The notes: a model not told the origin generated them from the letters alone. Shown: positions 7,567 to 19,520, counted from the stretch's first letter. The stretch: 64,000 nucleotides of DNA from Ruegeria lacuscaerulensis ITI-1157 (GCA_000161775.1 GG704596.1:2659806-2723805); one strand, 5' to 3'. Numbers and translations are program-made.

Positions 7567-8409
7567 ATGAGAAACGTTCTGATCCGCCTTGCGCTACCGT
7601 TTTGTATGCTCGTCTTTGCGGCGTTCTCCATGACCAACGCGGCATCGGCCGCCACCCGCGAGCGTATCGAGGCGTTTCTTGCCACGACCGGGTTCGATGT
7701 GGCGCTTGACAGCATCGCTCTTGCATCGGCCTCGGCGCCTCAGATGCTGGGAATTGATCCAGAAGGCTTTGGATCCCAATGGACGCGCCTGACCGAGGAA
7801 GTGTTCGACACGGCTGAGATGCAGGAAATTGCTGTATCAATCCTTGAACAGACGCTGAGCGACGAAGCCCTCCAGCATGCGGTCGAATTCTATGCCTCGG
7901 ACCTGGGGCAGCGGCTGGTCAAGGCCGAAAACGCGTCACACATGGTCGAAGACGACGATGCAAAACAACTGGAGGGCCAAAGGATTGTCGCCGACCTCAT
8001 CAAGCAAGGTTCGCAGCGCGTCGAAGCTCTCAAGCGCATGAACCGCGCGATCGATTCCACGGACACCGCCGTTCGGGCCTTGCAGGAGATTCAAGTGCGG
8101 TTTTTGCTTGCCGCCAGTGCTGCGGGCGTCATTGAACTGCAACTGGATGCAGACGGGTTGCGCCAGATGATGAAGCTCAGCGAACCGGAGATGCGGCAGT
8201 CGATGCAGATGTCGGCGCTGGCCAACGCGGCCTACACCTATCGGGAGTTTGCCGACGCGGATATCGAAGCCTATGCGGACGCGCTTGAACAGCCGTTGAT
8301 GCAGGAGGTCTACGAGCTGTTGAATGCGGTGCAGTACGAGATCATGGCCATGCGTTTCGAAGAATTGGCTGCGCGGATGGCGGATTTGCGACCAGCCCAG
8401 GATATCTGA
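7567..8409 (+). CDS. DUF2059 domain-containing exported protein
   Basis: A 280-residue protein. I chose the ATG at 7567 because it starts a clear signal peptide (MRNVLIRLALPFCMLVFAAF, cleavage near ASA). The mature part is helical, and the DUF2059 pattern is seen around LSDEALQHAVEFYASDLGQR (about residues 97-116). DUF2059 proteins are periplasmic and of unknown activity. It overlaps the following gene by a TGATG, so both are made from one message. The two are distant paralogues. Confidence 0.8.
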   Translation: MRNVLIRLALPFCMLVFAAFSMTNAASAATRERIEAFLATTGFDVALDSIALASASAPQMLGIDPEGFGSQWTRLTEEVFDTAEMQEIAVSILEQTLSDEALQHAVEFYASDLGQRLVKAENASHMVEDDDAKQLEGQRIVADLIKQGSQRVEALKRMNRAIDSTDTAVRALQEIQVRFLLAASAAGVIELQLDADGLRQMMKLSEPEMRQSMQMSALANAAYTYREFADADIEAYADALEQPLMQEVYELLNAVQYEIMAMRFEELAARMADLRPAQDI

Positions 8410-9218
8410 TGCGTGCTTTGCTGGTTCTTTCGCTGGTAATTTTCAGTTGGTCCCCGGTCTGGGCTGGATCTGAGCAGGCCGAAAGGCTCGCGAAGGCAAT
8501 GCGCATGGTTGAGGTGATTCACATACTGCGCGACGAAGGTTTGGCGCAGAACCAGGAGTTGGACGACGCTTTGCTCGCGGGGGCCGGCGGGTCGCATTTC
8601 CGGGCGCAGATAGAAGACATTTATGACCCGGTCTGGATGTATGCTCAGGTGACATCTGCCTTGGAGGAGGACATGACGGACGCCCAGCTTGAACAGGCGT
8701 CCTTGTTCTTCGAAAGCGACTTGGGGCAGACGATCGTGTCGCTGGAAAACTCCGCCCGCTTGGCGATCTCGGATGAGGCGATCGAGGATATGGCTCGGCT
8801 GGCCTACCGGGAAGCGGATCGTGAAGCGGGATTTTTCCGATTGATCGATGAATACGTCGCACTGAACGATCTGATCGACCGCAACGTTCAAAGCCAACTC
8901 AGCGCGGACTACAAATTTTTCCGAGGATTGGCGGACGGGCAGGGCGTGGCGGCCGACGACAGCGACATACTGGCCGAGATTCTGGCACAGTCGGCCGAGA
9001 CCGAGGAACACACCCGCGAGTGGCTGTATGCGTTCCTGCTGATGGCCTATCGCCCGCTGTCGGAGGCGCAATTGCGCGAGACCATCGCTTTCTCCAGAAC
9101 CGAGGCAGGTCGCGCATTGAATACCGCACTGTTCAATGGCCTGCACGAGATGTTCGGCGAATTGTCCTATCAGTTGGGCCAGACAGCGGCACGGGTGTTG
9201 AGCGCCTCGGATCTGTAG
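8409..9218 (+). CDS. DUF2059 domain-containing exported protein, second copy
   Basis: A 269-residue protein with a short signal peptide (cleavage near residue 19, PVWAG). The DUF2059-like motif MTDAQLEQASLFFESDLGQ sits about residue 89, with a second similar helix set near the C-terminus (LSEAQLRETIAFSRTEAGR). It overlaps the upstream paralogue by four bases, which suggests translational coupling and perhaps a heteromeric periplasmic pair. Activity is unknown. Confidence 0.75.
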   Translation: MRALLVLSLVIFSWSPVWAGSEQAERLAKAMRMVEVIHILRDEGLAQNQELDDALLAGAGGSHFRAQIEDIYDPVWMYAQVTSALEEDMTDAQLEQASLFFESDLGQTIVSLENSARLAISDEAIEDMARLAYREADREAGFFRLIDEYVALNDLIDRNVQSQLSADYKFFRGLADGQGVAADDSDILAEILAQSAETEEHTREWLYAFLLMAYRPLSEAQLRETIAFSRTEAGRALNTALFNGLHEMFGELSYQLGQTAARVLSASDL

Positions 9219-9231
9219 ACCGTATTGCCTG

Positions 9232-9260
9232 TTGACTTTGACGCGTGATCCGTGGATAAG
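9232..9260 (+). promoter_or_regulatory. Candidate sigma-70 type promoter for rplU-rpmA
   Basis: TTGACT at 9232-9237 and GATAAG at 9255-9260 with a 17-base spacer, placed about 170 bases before the rplU start in an otherwise gene-free 209-base gap. Confidence 0.5.
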
Positions 9261-9427
9261 CGCTCATCCCGGCCGGAATCTCCGCGCCGGGTATCGTTAT
9301 TGCTGGCCTGACGGGTGCGCCCTGACGGTCGTTCATCCGCCCGAAAAGGGCGCGCTGTTCGAGGTGGCCTTGGCCGAAACACCCGTCTGACGGGGACCAC
9401 AGAACGCGGTAGAAAAAGGAAAGACGC

Positions 9428-10051
9428 ATGTTTGCAGTCCTCAAGACTGGCGGCAAGCAGTACAAGGTTCAGGCGGGCGACATCCTCCGCGTTGAAAAGC
9501 TGGCTGCCGACGCAGGTGAAAAAGTCCAATTCAACGACGTTCTGATGCTGGGTGGCGATGCCCCCGTTGTCGGCGCGCCGTTCATCGATGGCGCGGCCGT
9601 TCAGGCGGAAGTGATCGAACAGATCAAGGGTGACAAGGTCATCAAATTCGTCAAGCGTCGCCGCAAGCACAGCTCGAAGCGCACCGTTGGCCACCGTCAG
9701 AAGCTGACCCTGGTCAAGATCACCGACATCCTGCCCTCGGGCGCGGACAAGTCGGGCGTGAAGGCTGCAACCGGTTCGGTTTCGGCAACCGCAGTCGACG
9801 CAGCTGCGCCGAAAAAGGCTCCGGCCAAAAAGGCCGCCGCAGCCAAGGCAGGCGCAGACGATCTGAAGAAACTGTCCGGTGTTGGCCCGGCGCTCGAGAA
9901 GAAGCTTCACGAGGCAGGCGTCACCACCTTTGCCCAGATCGCGGCATGGACGGAAGAAGACGTTGCTGCTATGGACGAGAAACTGTCGTTCAAAGGCCGG
10001 ATCGAGCGTGAAGGCTGGATCGAACAGGCCAAAGAACTGGCCAAAGGCTAA
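9428..10051 (+). CDS. rplU: 50S ribosomal protein L21 with C-terminal helix-hairpin-helix extension
   Basis: The first ~100 residues are a standard L21 ([19 protein letters not shown] at the start, [18 protein letters not shown] near residues 76-95). A Lys/Ala-rich linker and a folded extension of about 70 residues follow, with a helix-hairpin-helix signature ([20 protein letters not shown]). Most bacterial L21 are about 100 residues; this 207-residue form is common in Rhodobacteraceae. It is followed by rpmA 11 bases later. Confidence 0.95.
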   Translation: MFAVLKTGGKQYKVQAGDILRVEKLAADAGEKVQFNDVLMLGGDAPVVGAPFIDGAAVQAEVIEQIKGDKVIKFVKRRRKHSSKRTVGHRQKLTLVKITDILPSGADKSGVKAATGSVSATAVDAAAPKKAPAKKAAAAKAGADDLKKLSGVGPALEKKLHEAGVTTFAQIAAWTEEDVAAMDEKLSFKGRIEREGWIEQAKELAKG

Positions 10052-10062
10052 GGAGAGAGAGA

Positions 10063-10332
10063 ATGGCACATAAAAAAGCTGGCGGTTCCTCCCGTAACGG
10101 CCGCGACTCAGCGGGTCGTCGCCTTGGCGTGAAACTGTATGGTGGCCAGGCCGCCGTTGCAGGCAACATCATCGTGCGTCAGCGCGGCACCAAGTTCTGG
10201 CCGGGCGAAGGCGTGGGCATGGGCAAGGATCACACCATCTTTGCAACTGTCGATGGCGCCGTGAAGTTCCACAAGGGACTGAAAAACCGCACCTTCATTT
10301 CGGTCCTGCCAGTGGCGGAGGCCGCAGAGTAA
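10063..10332 (+). CDS. rpmA: 50S ribosomal protein L27
   Basis: An 89-residue protein beginning [20 protein letters not shown], the unmistakable L27 N-terminus that reaches toward the peptidyl transferase centre. The family motif [19 protein letters not shown] follows. An AGGAGAGAGA ribosome binding site precedes it. It is the second gene of the conserved rplU-rpmA unit and is followed by a terminator. Confidence 0.97.
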   Translation: MAHKKAGGSSRNGRDSAGRRLGVKLYGGQAAVAGNIIVRQRGTKFWPGEGVGMGKDHTIFATVDGAVKFHKGLKNRTFISVLPVAEAAE

Positions 10333-10366
10333 GCCGAAACCCAGAAGGTTTAAGAAAAATTCATGG

Positions 10367-10396
10367 GGGACCGGCAGAAAGTGCCGGTCCCTTTTT
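10367..10396 (+). terminator. Rho-independent terminator of rplU-rpmA
   Basis: GGGACCGGCA and its complement around GAAAG, followed by TTTTT. Confidence 0.85.
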
Positions 10397-10427
10397 CGTT
10401 TTGACGCAGATGTGATCGAAAGCCCCG

Positions 10428-11036
10428 ATGCCCGTTGCAACCACCAGTTTCCTGATCTTTGCCGCCAGCCAGGTCGGCACGCCGGGACCGGCCAACATGG
10501 TCCTGTTGGGGACGGGTGCGCGTTATGGGTTCCGCGCGGCGCTGCCTTTCGTGGCAGGCGTTGTTCTGGGCAAGCAATTGATCATCTGGCCGCTGGGCTT
10601 TGGCCTTCTACAACTGGCAGAACAGGCGCCGACCGTTTTCTCGGTTCTGAAATATGCTTCTGCGGCCTATATTTGCTGGCTTGCGTGGAAAATCGCCAAC
10701 CTGCGCTTGTCCGATCAGAGCGCGGGCGAGGCGGTTCCCGGATTCTGGGCCGGGCTGGTGGTGCATCCGCTGAACCCCAAGGCCTGGGCGATGATCATCG
10801 CGGGGTTCACCGGGTTCGTCGCGGCGGGAACCTCCGCGCTGAGCGCGACGCTCACGATCGCGCTCGTTTTGTTGACCTGCCAGTTGGTCCTGCATCCGAT
10901 CTGGACCTTTGCGGGCGATAGGATTGCCCGCGTGGTTGCGGGACGGCCGGCGGAAAAATATTTGATGTGGACTCTCGCGGGTCTGACTGTTGCATCCGTA
11001 CTTTTCGTGTTGTTCGGAGGAGGAACACACCAATGA
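10428..11036 (+). CDS. LysE/RhtB-family amino acid exporter
   Basis: A 202-residue inner-membrane protein with about six hydrophobic segments. It carries the LysE-family N-terminal signature SQVGTPGPANMVLLGTGARY (about residues 14-33) and the mid-protein VHPLNPKAWAMI motif. The family exports amino acids or related metabolites; the substrate cannot be assigned. It overlaps the next gene by ATGA. Confidence 0.88.
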   Translation: MPVATTSFLIFAASQVGTPGPANMVLLGTGARYGFRAALPFVAGVVLGKQLIIWPLGFGLLQLAEQAPTVFSVLKYASAAYICWLAWKIANLRLSDQSAGEAVPGFWAGLVVHPLNPKAWAMIIAGFTGFVAAGTSALSATLTIALVLLTCQLVLHPIWTFAGDRIARVVAGRPAEKYLMWTLAGLTVASVLFVLFGGGTHQ

Positions 11037-11569
11037 AACTTGAGGCAATCATAAATCAGCCGGTCATTGAAACCGAGCGGTTCGACCTGCGCCCGCTACG
11101 CCGGTCGGATATGGGCCTGATCGAGCACTACGCAGGGGACGAGCGCGTGGCGCGCATGACCACGTCGATCCCGCATCCTTTGCCGCCCGGTTCGATCGAA
11201 GCTTTCGTGACCCGCGCCATGGCCGAGGACCGCGACGAGGATGTCTGGGCGATGGACGCCACCAAGGACGGCGGGCCCGAGTTGATCGGGGTGATCTCGC
11301 TCAAGCGGCTGGATCGCAACCAGTCCGAAGTGGGCTATTGGGTCGCGCCCTTGTATTGGAACACGGGCATCGCCTCGCTGGCGGTGGAAACGCTGGTTCA
11401 GGCGAACCCGCTGGAAAACGCCACGATGTTTGCCAGCGTGTTTCAGGACAATCCCGCCTCGGCGCGGGTCCTGACCCATTGCGGGTTCGAATATCTCGGC
11501 GATGCCGAAAGTTTCTCGGTGGCGCGCAACGCAAATGTGCCCACCTGGACGTACAGCAAGAAACTCTGA
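11033..11569 (+). CDS. GNAT-family N-acetyltransferase
   Basis: A 178-residue acetyltransferase. I chose the ATG at 11033, which overlaps the LysE stop and follows GGAGGAGG. Typical GNAT features are the N-terminal TERFDLRPLRRSDMGLIEHY (RimJ/RimL-like), the core EVGYWVAPLYWNTGIASLAV strand-helix and the late VFQDNPASARVLTHCGFEYLG. This pattern fits RimJ/RimL-like enzymes that acetylate protein N-termini or small amines. It lies 37 bases before obgE and may be transcribed with it. Confidence 0.88.
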   Translation: MKLEAIINQPVIETERFDLRPLRRSDMGLIEHYAGDERVARMTTSIPHPLPPGSIEAFVTRAMAEDRDEDVWAMDATKDGGPELIGVISLKRLDRNQSEVGYWVAPLYWNTGIASLAVETLVQANPLENATMFASVFQDNPASARVLTHCGFEYLGDAESFSVARNANVPTWTYSKKL

Positions 11570-11597
11570 CTTGTGGCCGGTGGGGCCTTTGCAGTAG

Positions 11598-13735
<2,138 letters not shown>

Positions 13736-13786
13736 CCGCGAAACCTGATAGATTTGGCTGGTCCGACGACCGGAAAGGCAGATGAC

Positions 13787-15049
13787 ATGAAGGACTTTGA
13801 CAGCATTCCCGCCCTGATGGCCGATATTGGCAAGCGCGCCAAGGATGCGTCTCGGGATCTGGCCTTTGCCTCGGCCGAGCGCAAACACGCCGCGTTGATC
13901 GCCGCCGCCGACGCCGTGTGGAAGAACCGCGCGCAGATCATTGAGGCCAACAGGAAAGACCTGGACTATGGCCGCGAAAAGGGTCTGAGCCCGGCCATGA
14001 TGGACCGTCTGATGCTGGACGAGGCGCGCATTCAGGGCATGGTCGACGGGTTGCGCACCGTGGCCGAACAGACCGATCCGGTGGGTGAGGTTCTGGCCGA
14101 ATGGGATATGCCCTCGGGGCTGAACATCCGCCGCGTACGCACCCCGCTGGGCGTGATCGGCGTGATCTATGAAAGCCGCCCGAACGTGACCGCGGATGCA
14201 GGGGCGCTGTGCCTCAAGTCGGGCAATGCCGTGATCCTGCGCGGCGGGTCGGAAAGCTTTCATTCCTCGACCGCGATCCACGCCTGTCTGGTCGAGGGTT
14301 TGAAGGCGGCCAACCTGCCCGAGGATGCGATCCAACTGGTGCCGACCCGTGACCGGGCCGCAGTGCAGGAATTGCTGACCATGACCGACTATGTCGACGT
14401 CATCGTGCCGCGCGGCGGCAAGGGGCTGGTCGGGCTGGTCCAGCGCGAGGCGCGGGTGCCGGTCTTTGCCCATCTTGAAGGGATCGTGCACATCTACATC
14501 GACAAGGCGGCGGATCCGCAGAAAACGCTGGACGTGGTGCTGAACGCCAAGACTCGCCGCACTGGCATCTGCGGGGCGGCCGAATGCCTGCTGGTGCATC
14601 AGGATATCGCGGAAACGCTGGGGCGCGACGTGATCGCGGCGCTATTGGCCGCAGGCGTCGAGGTCCATGCCGCAGGTGCACTGGCCATCGACGGCACCGT
14701 TCCGGCCAGCGATGACGATTGGGGCAAGGAGTTTCTGGACAGCATCATCGCCGCAAAACCGGTGGCCGATATCGACGAGGCAATCGCGCATATCCGCCAA
14801 TACGGATCGAACCACACCGATTGCATCATGACCGAGGATCAGTCTGCCACCGACCGCTTCTTTGAACGGCTGGATAGTGCGATCCTGATGCACAACGCCT
14901 CGACCCAGTTTGCCGACGGGGGTGAGTTCGGAATGGGCGCCGAGATCGGAATCGCCACGGGCAAGATGCACGCGCGCGGCCCGGTGGGGGCGGCGCAGCT
15001 GACCAGCTTCAAATACCTGGTGCGCGGCAACGGCACGACGCGCGCCTGA
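13787..15049 (+). CDS. proA: Glutamate-5-semialdehyde dehydrogenase (gamma-glutamyl phosphate reductase)
   Basis: Second enzyme of proline synthesis: NADPH-dependent reduction of gamma-glutamyl phosphate. 420 residues; the ATG at 13787 ([13 protein letters not shown]) is preferred over an upstream in-frame TTG. The catalytic cysteine lies in [11 protein letters not shown], and the [14 protein letters not shown] and [20 protein letters not shown] segments are diagnostic. It directly follows proB with a 51-base gap. Confidence 0.97.
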   Translation: MKDFDSIPALMADIGKRAKDASRDLAFASAERKHAALIAAADAVWKNRAQIIEANRKDLDYGREKGLSPAMMDRLMLDEARIQGMVDGLRTVAEQTDPVGEVLAEWDMPSGLNIRRVRTPLGVIGVIYESRPNVTADAGALCLKSGNAVILRGGSESFHSSTAIHACLVEGLKAANLPEDAIQLVPTRDRAAVQELLTMTDYVDVIVPRGGKGLVGLVQREARVPVFAHLEGIVHIYIDKAADPQKTLDVVLNAKTRRTGICGAAECLLVHQDIAETLGRDVIAALLAAGVEVHAAGALAIDGTVPASDDDWGKEFLDSIIAAKPVADIDEAIAHIRQYGSNHTDCIMTEDQSATDRFFERLDSAILMHNASTQFADGGEFGMGAEIGIATGKMHARGPVGAAQLTSFKYLVRGNGTTRA

Positions 15050-15058
15050 GGCGCTGCG

Positions 15059-15655
15059 TCAGAACCGAAGCACCACACGGGTCGCGCCCGTCTCGGCCAA
15101 TACCCGGCGGCCCTGAGCGGCCGCCGTCTGCGGCAGCAGGGCGAACTGCACCTGCGCCGGCGTGACCTTGTTGGCGAATGTGCCGGTCGGGAGGCCTTTC
15201 CACAGATCGGGATCGACATTCATGCGGTCGGCCGTACCGGTGACCGTCCATTTGTCGCCCACGCTGTCGATCTTGACTTCGCCGCCCATGGGCATGGCGC
15301 TTTCGCAGCACATCAGGGCCAGAAAGGCCAGTTTGATCTGGTTGCGCGGCATCGCCTCAGTGACGTTCCAATGCACCCGGACTCGGCCCGCACGCTCGAC
15401 ATCGCGCAGCAGGTCCGTCACTTCGCTGCGGCCCAGCGGTTGATCGCTGGCCGCGCCAAAGGCCACGCGAAAGAACCGGATCCGCGCCCCGGCGCTGCCA
15501 ACGCTGCCGGTGATCAGTTCCATCTCGGGGCCCTGGGTGCCGCCAACCATCTCCAACAGTTCCAGACCGTTCGTGATCGCGCCGATCGGGCTGATCAGAT
15601 CGTGGCAGATCCGAGAGCCGATCAACTCAGCCAGGTTGACGTTGGTGTCGCCCAT
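15059..15655 (-). CDS. chpT: Histidine phosphotransferase ChpT
   Basis: A 198-residue phosphotransferase that relays phosphate from the kinase CckA to CtrA (and CpdR), controlling cell cycle, motility or gene transfer agents in alphaproteobacteria. The start at 15655 follows AGGAGGT. The phospho-acceptor is His18 in GSRICHDLISPIG; the rest is a degenerate ATPase-like fold that binds the receiver partner. It converges with proA. A CtrA box is seen in the same window at 34463. Confidence 0.9.
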   Translation of the reverse strand: MGDTNVNLAELIGSRICHDLISPIGAITNGLELLEMVGGTQGPEMELITGSVGSAGARIRFFRVAFGAASDQPLGRSEVTDLLRDVERAGRVRVHWNVTEAMPRNQIKLAFLALMCCESAMPMGGEVKIDSVGDKWTVTGTADRMNVDPDLWKGLPTGTFANKVTPAQVQFALLPQTAAAQGRRVLAETGATRVVLRF

Positions 15656-15700
15656 GCGTACCTCCTGTGGTGTCCCCCATGCCCGACCCGGAGCCGCCGC

Positions 15701-15883
15701 ATGACAGATATGAATGCCATTCTTGCACCGGGCATGTATGTCCGCCACCCCGATTTCCCCGATTGGGGCGTTGGACAGGTCCAGTCCAACATCGCGGGCA
15801 AGATCACCGTGAACTTTCGCGACCAGGGCAAAGTGGTGATTGACGGAACACGCATCGCCTTGATGCTGGTTCTTGATCCCTGA
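15701..15883 (+). CDS. DUF3553 domain-containing small protein
   Basis: A 60-residue protein (MTDMNAILAPGMYVRHPDFP, then GVGQVQSNIAGKITVNFRDQGK). The DUF3553 pattern resembles the beta-barrel found at the end of UvrD/PcrA-like and CarD/RNA polymerase-binding proteins, so a nucleic-acid or polymerase contact is possible but unproven. It is divergent from chpT with 45 bases between starts. Confidence 0.8.
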   Translation: MTDMNAILAPGMYVRHPDFPDWGVGQVQSNIAGKITVNFRDQGKVVIDGTRIALMLVLDP

Positions 15884-15886
15884 AAC

Positions 15887-15901
15887 TGGTTTAGGAAAGG
15901 T
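15887..15901. promoter_or_regulatory. Degenerate CtrA-like site
   Basis: TTTAGGAAAGGTTAA fits TTTA-N7-TTAA, one base away from the CtrA consensus TTAA-N7-TTAA, between the DUF3553 gene and olsB. Confidence 0.25.
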
Positions 15902-15991
15902 TAACGGTTTGCGCCACCCGGTTCGTGTTGCCATTCGCCGCGCAGCTGCGGTATCAGCACTGGGATCGAAACAGGACGACGACCTCGCATC

Positions 15992-16747
15992 ATGCCGGAC
16001 GCAGGCCCTTCATTCACAGTCAAACTGGCCGAAACCGATGACGAACTGCGCGCGGCGCAGCGGTTGCGGTATGACGTCTTCGTGCGGGAACTGGGCGGCG
16101 GCGGCGAGATGATCGATCACGCCGAAGGCCTTGAGCGCGACCGGTTCGATCCGTATTTCGACCACATGCTGGCCGTTGACGACTTGACCGGAGCGGTTGT
16201 CGGCGTCTATCGCCTGCTGCCCGGAGACCGGGCAGCCGAGGTGGGGCAGTTCTATTCCGAGGACGAATACGACCTGACGGTTTTGAAAAACAGCGGGCGC
16301 AAGCTGCTGGAGCTGGGCCGGTCCTGTCTGCATCCCGACTATCGCGGCGGAACGGCGATGTATCACCTGTGGAACGGGCTGGCGCGCTATGTGGCCGAGC
16401 GGGACATCGAGGTGCTGTTCGGGGTCGCCAGCTTCCACGGAACCGACGTGCAGGCGCTGGCGCAGCCCTTGTCGATGCTTCATCACAACCACCTGGCGCC
16501 GCCCGAGCTGCGCGTGCGGGCGCAACCTGACGTGTTCCAGACCATGAACCTGGTTGCCCCCGACAAGCTGGACCGCCGCGCGGCGATGGTGCAGGTGCCC
16601 GCGCTGATCAAGGCCTATCTGCGGCTGGGCGGGTTCGTGGGCGAGGGGGCCTTCATCGACCACGCCTTCAACACGACCGATGTCTGCCTGATCCTGGACA
16701 CCGCCCGCATGAACGACCGGCAGAGGCGCATCTATGGCGGAGCGTGA
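15992..16747 (+). CDS. olsB: L-ornithine N(alpha)-acyltransferase
   Basis: First enzyme of ornithine-lipid synthesis: it transfers a 3-hydroxyacyl chain from ACP to the alpha-amino group of ornithine. 251 residues with a GNAT-like fold: LAETDDELRAAQRLRYDVFV at the start, GEMIDHAEGLERDRFD, the acyl-binding core KLLELGRSCLHPDYRGGTAM and the late GAFIDHAFNTTDVCLIL. It is 14 bases into an overlap with olsA. Ornithine lipids replace phospholipids under phosphate limitation, and phoR/phoU are in the same window. Confidence 0.9.
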   Translation: MPDAGPSFTVKLAETDDELRAAQRLRYDVFVRELGGGGEMIDHAEGLERDRFDPYFDHMLAVDDLTGAVVGVYRLLPGDRAAEVGQFYSEDEYDLTVLKNSGRKLLELGRSCLHPDYRGGTAMYHLWNGLARYVAERDIEVLFGVASFHGTDVQALAQPLSMLHHNHLAPPELRVRAQPDVFQTMNLVAPDKLDRRAAMVQVPALIKAYLRLGGFVGEGAFIDHAFNTTDVCLILDTARMNDRQRRIYGGA

Positions 16748-17588
16748 CATGGCCAATCAGGCGCTATGGTACAGCGACGACGCCCCCGATCCGGTCCGGC
16801 TGGGCCTGCTGGGCTGGGTTCTGGTGCTGGTGCGCGGGCTGCCGCTGGCACTGCTGGTGCTCGTCGGGCTGATCGTTCTGCTGACCATCCGCCTGTTTGA
16901 ACGCCCCCTGTGCGGGATGCGCCGCCCGGTTTCGGCCTTCGTGCCCCAATTCGTGTCGCGCAACGCGTTCCGCATTCTGGGCATCGGGTTTCAGACCTCG
17001 GGCGAACTGATGCGCCAGCACGGCGCCGTTGTGGCCAATCATTCATCCTGGTTGGACATCTTCGCGCTGAATGCCCGCAAGCGGGTGTATTTCGTGTCCA
17101 AGGCCGAAGTGGCCAAATGGCCCGGCATCGGCTTTCTGGCCCGCGCCGCTGGAACCGTGTTCATCGAACGCGACCCCAGAAAGGCGCGCGCGCAGACCAA
17201 GCTGTTCGAAGAGCGCCTGAAAGCCGGGCACAAGCTGCTGTTCTTCCCGGAAGGCACGTCAACGGATGGCCTGCGGGTTCTGCCTTTTAAAACAACGCTT
17301 TTTGCGGCGTTCTTCGCCGAGGAACTGCGTGATTTCATGTATGTTCAGCCGGTGACGGTGATCTATCATGCACCGGCCGGGCAACCGGACAGGTTCTATG
17401 GCTGGTGGGGCGACATGGATTTCGGGTCGCATCTGCTCAAGACGCTGGGCGCTCGGCGTCAGGGGTGGGTCGAACTGATCTATCACGCGCCGGCGAAGGT
17501 CAGCGACTTTCCCAACCGCAAAGCGCTGGCGGCCCATTGCGAAGACGCCATCCGCCATGCGCACGCCCTGGCGCGCCCAAAAAAATAG
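16734..17588 (+). CDS. olsA: Lyso-ornithine lipid O-acyltransferase (PlsC family)
   Basis: Second enzyme of ornithine-lipid synthesis, esterifying the hydroxyl of lyso-ornithine lipid. 284 residues with an N-terminal membrane segment (about 22-50), the acyltransferase HX4D motif NHSSWLDIF (about residue 103) and the FFPEGTSTDG motif near residue 183. The start may be 16734 or 16749 (MANQALWYSDD); both are in frame. The overlap with olsB supports one function. A general lysophosphatidate acyltransferase role cannot be excluded. Confidence 0.88.
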   Translation: MAERDMANQALWYSDDAPDPVRLGLLGWVLVLVRGLPLALLVLVGLIVLLTIRLFERPLCGMRRPVSAFVPQFVSRNAFRILGIGFQTSGELMRQHGAVVANHSSWLDIFALNARKRVYFVSKAEVAKWPGIGFLARAAGTVFIERDPRKARAQTKLFEERLKAGHKLLFFPEGTSTDGLRVLPFKTTLFAAFFAEELRDFMYVQPVTVIYHAPAGQPDRFYGWWGDMDFGSHLLKTLGARRQGWVELIYHAPAKVSDFPNRKALAAHCEDAIRHAHALARPKK

Positions 17589-17600
17589 GGCGATTGCCCC

Positions 17601-17629
17601 TTGCGTCATTTGGAATCCTGCCGTATACG
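17601..17629 (+). promoter_or_regulatory. Candidate sigma-70 promoter for rpsB-tsf
   Basis: TTGCGT at 17601-17606 and TATACG at 17624-17629, spaced by 17 bases. It leaves a leader of about 120 bases before rpsB, in which S2 autoregulation would act in other bacteria. Confidence 0.6.
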
Positions 17630-17755
17630 CGCGCCATTCAAACCCGCAGGCGGGGTTTGGCCTTTTTGAGGGAGACATCCTCATCACGGCCGCCGGTTGG
17701 AGCAACCGCTTCTTTCACCCCCGCCAAGGCGTAAACCGGAAAAGGAAAACACAGC

Positions 17756-18535
17756 ATGGCTCTTCCCGAGTTCTCCATGCGTCAGCTGCTGGAAGCTGGC
17801 GTTCACTTCGGCCACCAGACCCAACGTTGGAACCCCCGCATGGCGCCCTATATCTATGGCGCGCGCAACGGCATCCACATCATCGACCTGACCCAGACCG
17901 TTCCGATGCTGGACCAGGCGCTGCAGGTCATCCGTGACACCGTTGCCAAGGGCGGGCGCGTTCTGTTCGTGGGCACCAAGCGTCAGGCCTCGGGTCCGAT
18001 CGCCGAAGCCGCCGAGAAATCGGCACAATACTACATGAACCACCGCTGGCTGGGCGGCACGCTGACCAACTGGAAAACCGTTTCCCAGTCGATCCAGCGT
18101 CTGAACCAGATCGACGAAGCCATGCAGTCGGGCGCCGAAGGCCTGACCAAGAAAGAGCGTCTGGGCATGGAACGTGACCAGGCCAAGCTGCAGGCGTCGC
18201 TGGGCGGTATCCGCGAAATGGGCGGCGTTCCGGATCTGCTGTTCGTCATCGACGTCAAGAAAGAGGCCCTGGCCATCGCCGAAGCCAACAAGCTGGGCAT
18301 CCCGGTCGTGGCCGTGGTTGACACCAACTGCTCGCCCGATGGCGTGGACTATGTGATTCCGGGCAACGACGACGCGGCCCGTGCGATCGCTTTGTACTGC
18401 GACCTGGCCGCACGCGCGGCGCTGGACGGCATGTCGGCGCAGCTGGGTGCCGCTGGCGTTGATCTGGGTGCACTGGAAGAAGCACCGGCGGAAGAAGCCG
18501 TGGCCGAAACCAGCGAAGCCCCCGCCGAGGCGTAA
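17756..18535 (+). CDS. rpsB: 30S ribosomal protein S2
   Basis: A 259-residue protein with the S2 signature [20 protein letters not shown] near the N-terminus and [20 protein letters not shown] further on. The acidic Ala/Glu tail is typical of alphaproteobacterial S2. It is followed by tsf after a short gap with a hairpin. Confidence 0.97.
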   Translation: MALPEFSMRQLLEAGVHFGHQTQRWNPRMAPYIYGARNGIHIIDLTQTVPMLDQALQVIRDTVAKGGRVLFVGTKRQASGPIAEAAEKSAQYYMNHRWLGGTLTNWKTVSQSIQRLNQIDEAMQSGAEGLTKKERLGMERDQAKLQASLGGIREMGGVPDLLFVIDVKKEALAIAEANKLGIPVVAVVDTNCSPDGVDYVIPGNDDAARAIALYCDLAARAALDGMSAQLGAAGVDLGALEEAPAEEAVAETSEAPAEA

Positions 18536-18560
18536 GCTGCCTGTCACATGACTGACATAT

Positions 18561-18582
18561 GGGGCAGGGTATGACCTGCCCC
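18561..18582 (+). other. Hairpin in the rpsB-tsf gap
   Basis: GGGGCAGG and its complement around GTATGA, without a T-run. Partial termination or mRNA processing between rpsB and tsf is likely, as in other bacteria. Confidence 0.5.
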
Positions 18583-18612
18583 AATTCCATTTGAATTGAG
18601 GAGAGCCGAACC

Positions 18613-19488
18613 ATGGCAATCACAGCAGCACTGGTGAAAGAACTGCGCGACGCGACGGGCGCAGGCATGATGGACGCCAAGAAGGCACTGACCGAAACCA
18701 ATGGTGACATGGAAGCCGCCGTCGATTGGCTGCGCACCAAAGGTCTGGCCAAGGCGGCCAAGAAATCGGGCCGCACCGCGGCCGAAGGCCTGGTGGCCGT
18801 CGTCGTCGATGGGGGCAAGGGTGTTGCCGTCGAAGTCAATGCCGAAACCGACTTTGTCGCCAAGAACGCCGAGTTCCAGGAAATGGTCGGCGAGATCGCA
18901 AAAGCGGCACTGACCGTCGACGATGTCGAAGCGCTGAAGGCGGCCGACCTGGGCGGCAAGACCGTTGCCGACACCCTGACCGACAAGATCGCCAAGATCG
19001 GCGAGAACATGTCGCTGCGCCGGATGGCCAAAATCGAAGGCGACAGCGTGGTGTCCTATGTGCACAACGCCGCAAACCCCGGCATGGGCAAGATCGGCGT
19101 TCTGGTCGCGCTGTCGGGTGGTGACGAAGCAATCGGCAAGCAGATCGCCATGCACATCGCCGCCGTGAACCCGGCCGCTCTGTCCGAAGCCGATCTGGAT
19201 CCGGCCGTGGTCGAGAAGGAAAAGCAGGTTCAGATGGACATCGCCCGCGAATCCGGAAAGCCCGAGCAGGTGATCGAAAAGATGATCGAAGGCCGCATGA
19301 AGAAATTCGTGGCCGAGTCGACCCTGCTGAACCAGCAGTTCGTGGTGAATCCGGACCTGACCGTCGAAGCCGCGGCCAAGGAAGCCGGCGCAACCATCAC
19401 CGGTTTTGTCCGCCTTGAAGTTGGCGAAGGCATCGTGGTCGAGAAGGAAGACTTTGCCGCCGAGGTTGCAAAGGCCGCTCAGGGCTGA
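18613..19488 (+). CDS. tsf: Translation elongation factor Ts
   Basis: A 291-residue guanine-nucleotide exchange factor for EF-Tu. The N-terminal UBA-like domain has [20 protein letters not shown]; the core has [14 protein letters not shown], and the C-terminal [14 protein letters not shown] is also typical. An AGGAG precedes the ATG. It forms the conserved rpsB-tsf unit, closed by a terminator. Confidence 0.97.
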   Translation: MAITAALVKELRDATGAGMMDAKKALTETNGDMEAAVDWLRTKGLAKAAKKSGRTAAEGLVAVVVDGGKGVAVEVNAETDFVAKNAEFQEMVGEIAKAALTVDDVEALKAADLGGKTVADTLTDKIAKIGENMSLRRMAKIEGDSVVSYVHNAANPGMGKIGVLVALSGGDEAIGKQIAMHIAAVNPAALSEADLDPAVVEKEKQVQMDIARESGKPEQVIEKMIEGRMKKFVAESTLLNQQFVVNPDLTVEAAAKEAGATITGFVRLEVGEGIVVEKEDFAAEVAKAAQG

Positions 19489-19520
19489 TTTGCGGAATTC
19501 CGGTTATCCGGGAAGCACTT

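Noticed and set aside
9219..9427. Riboswitch or ribosomal leader before rplU
   Set aside because: A promoter-like pair is visible but no recognisable conserved leader fold could be established by eye.
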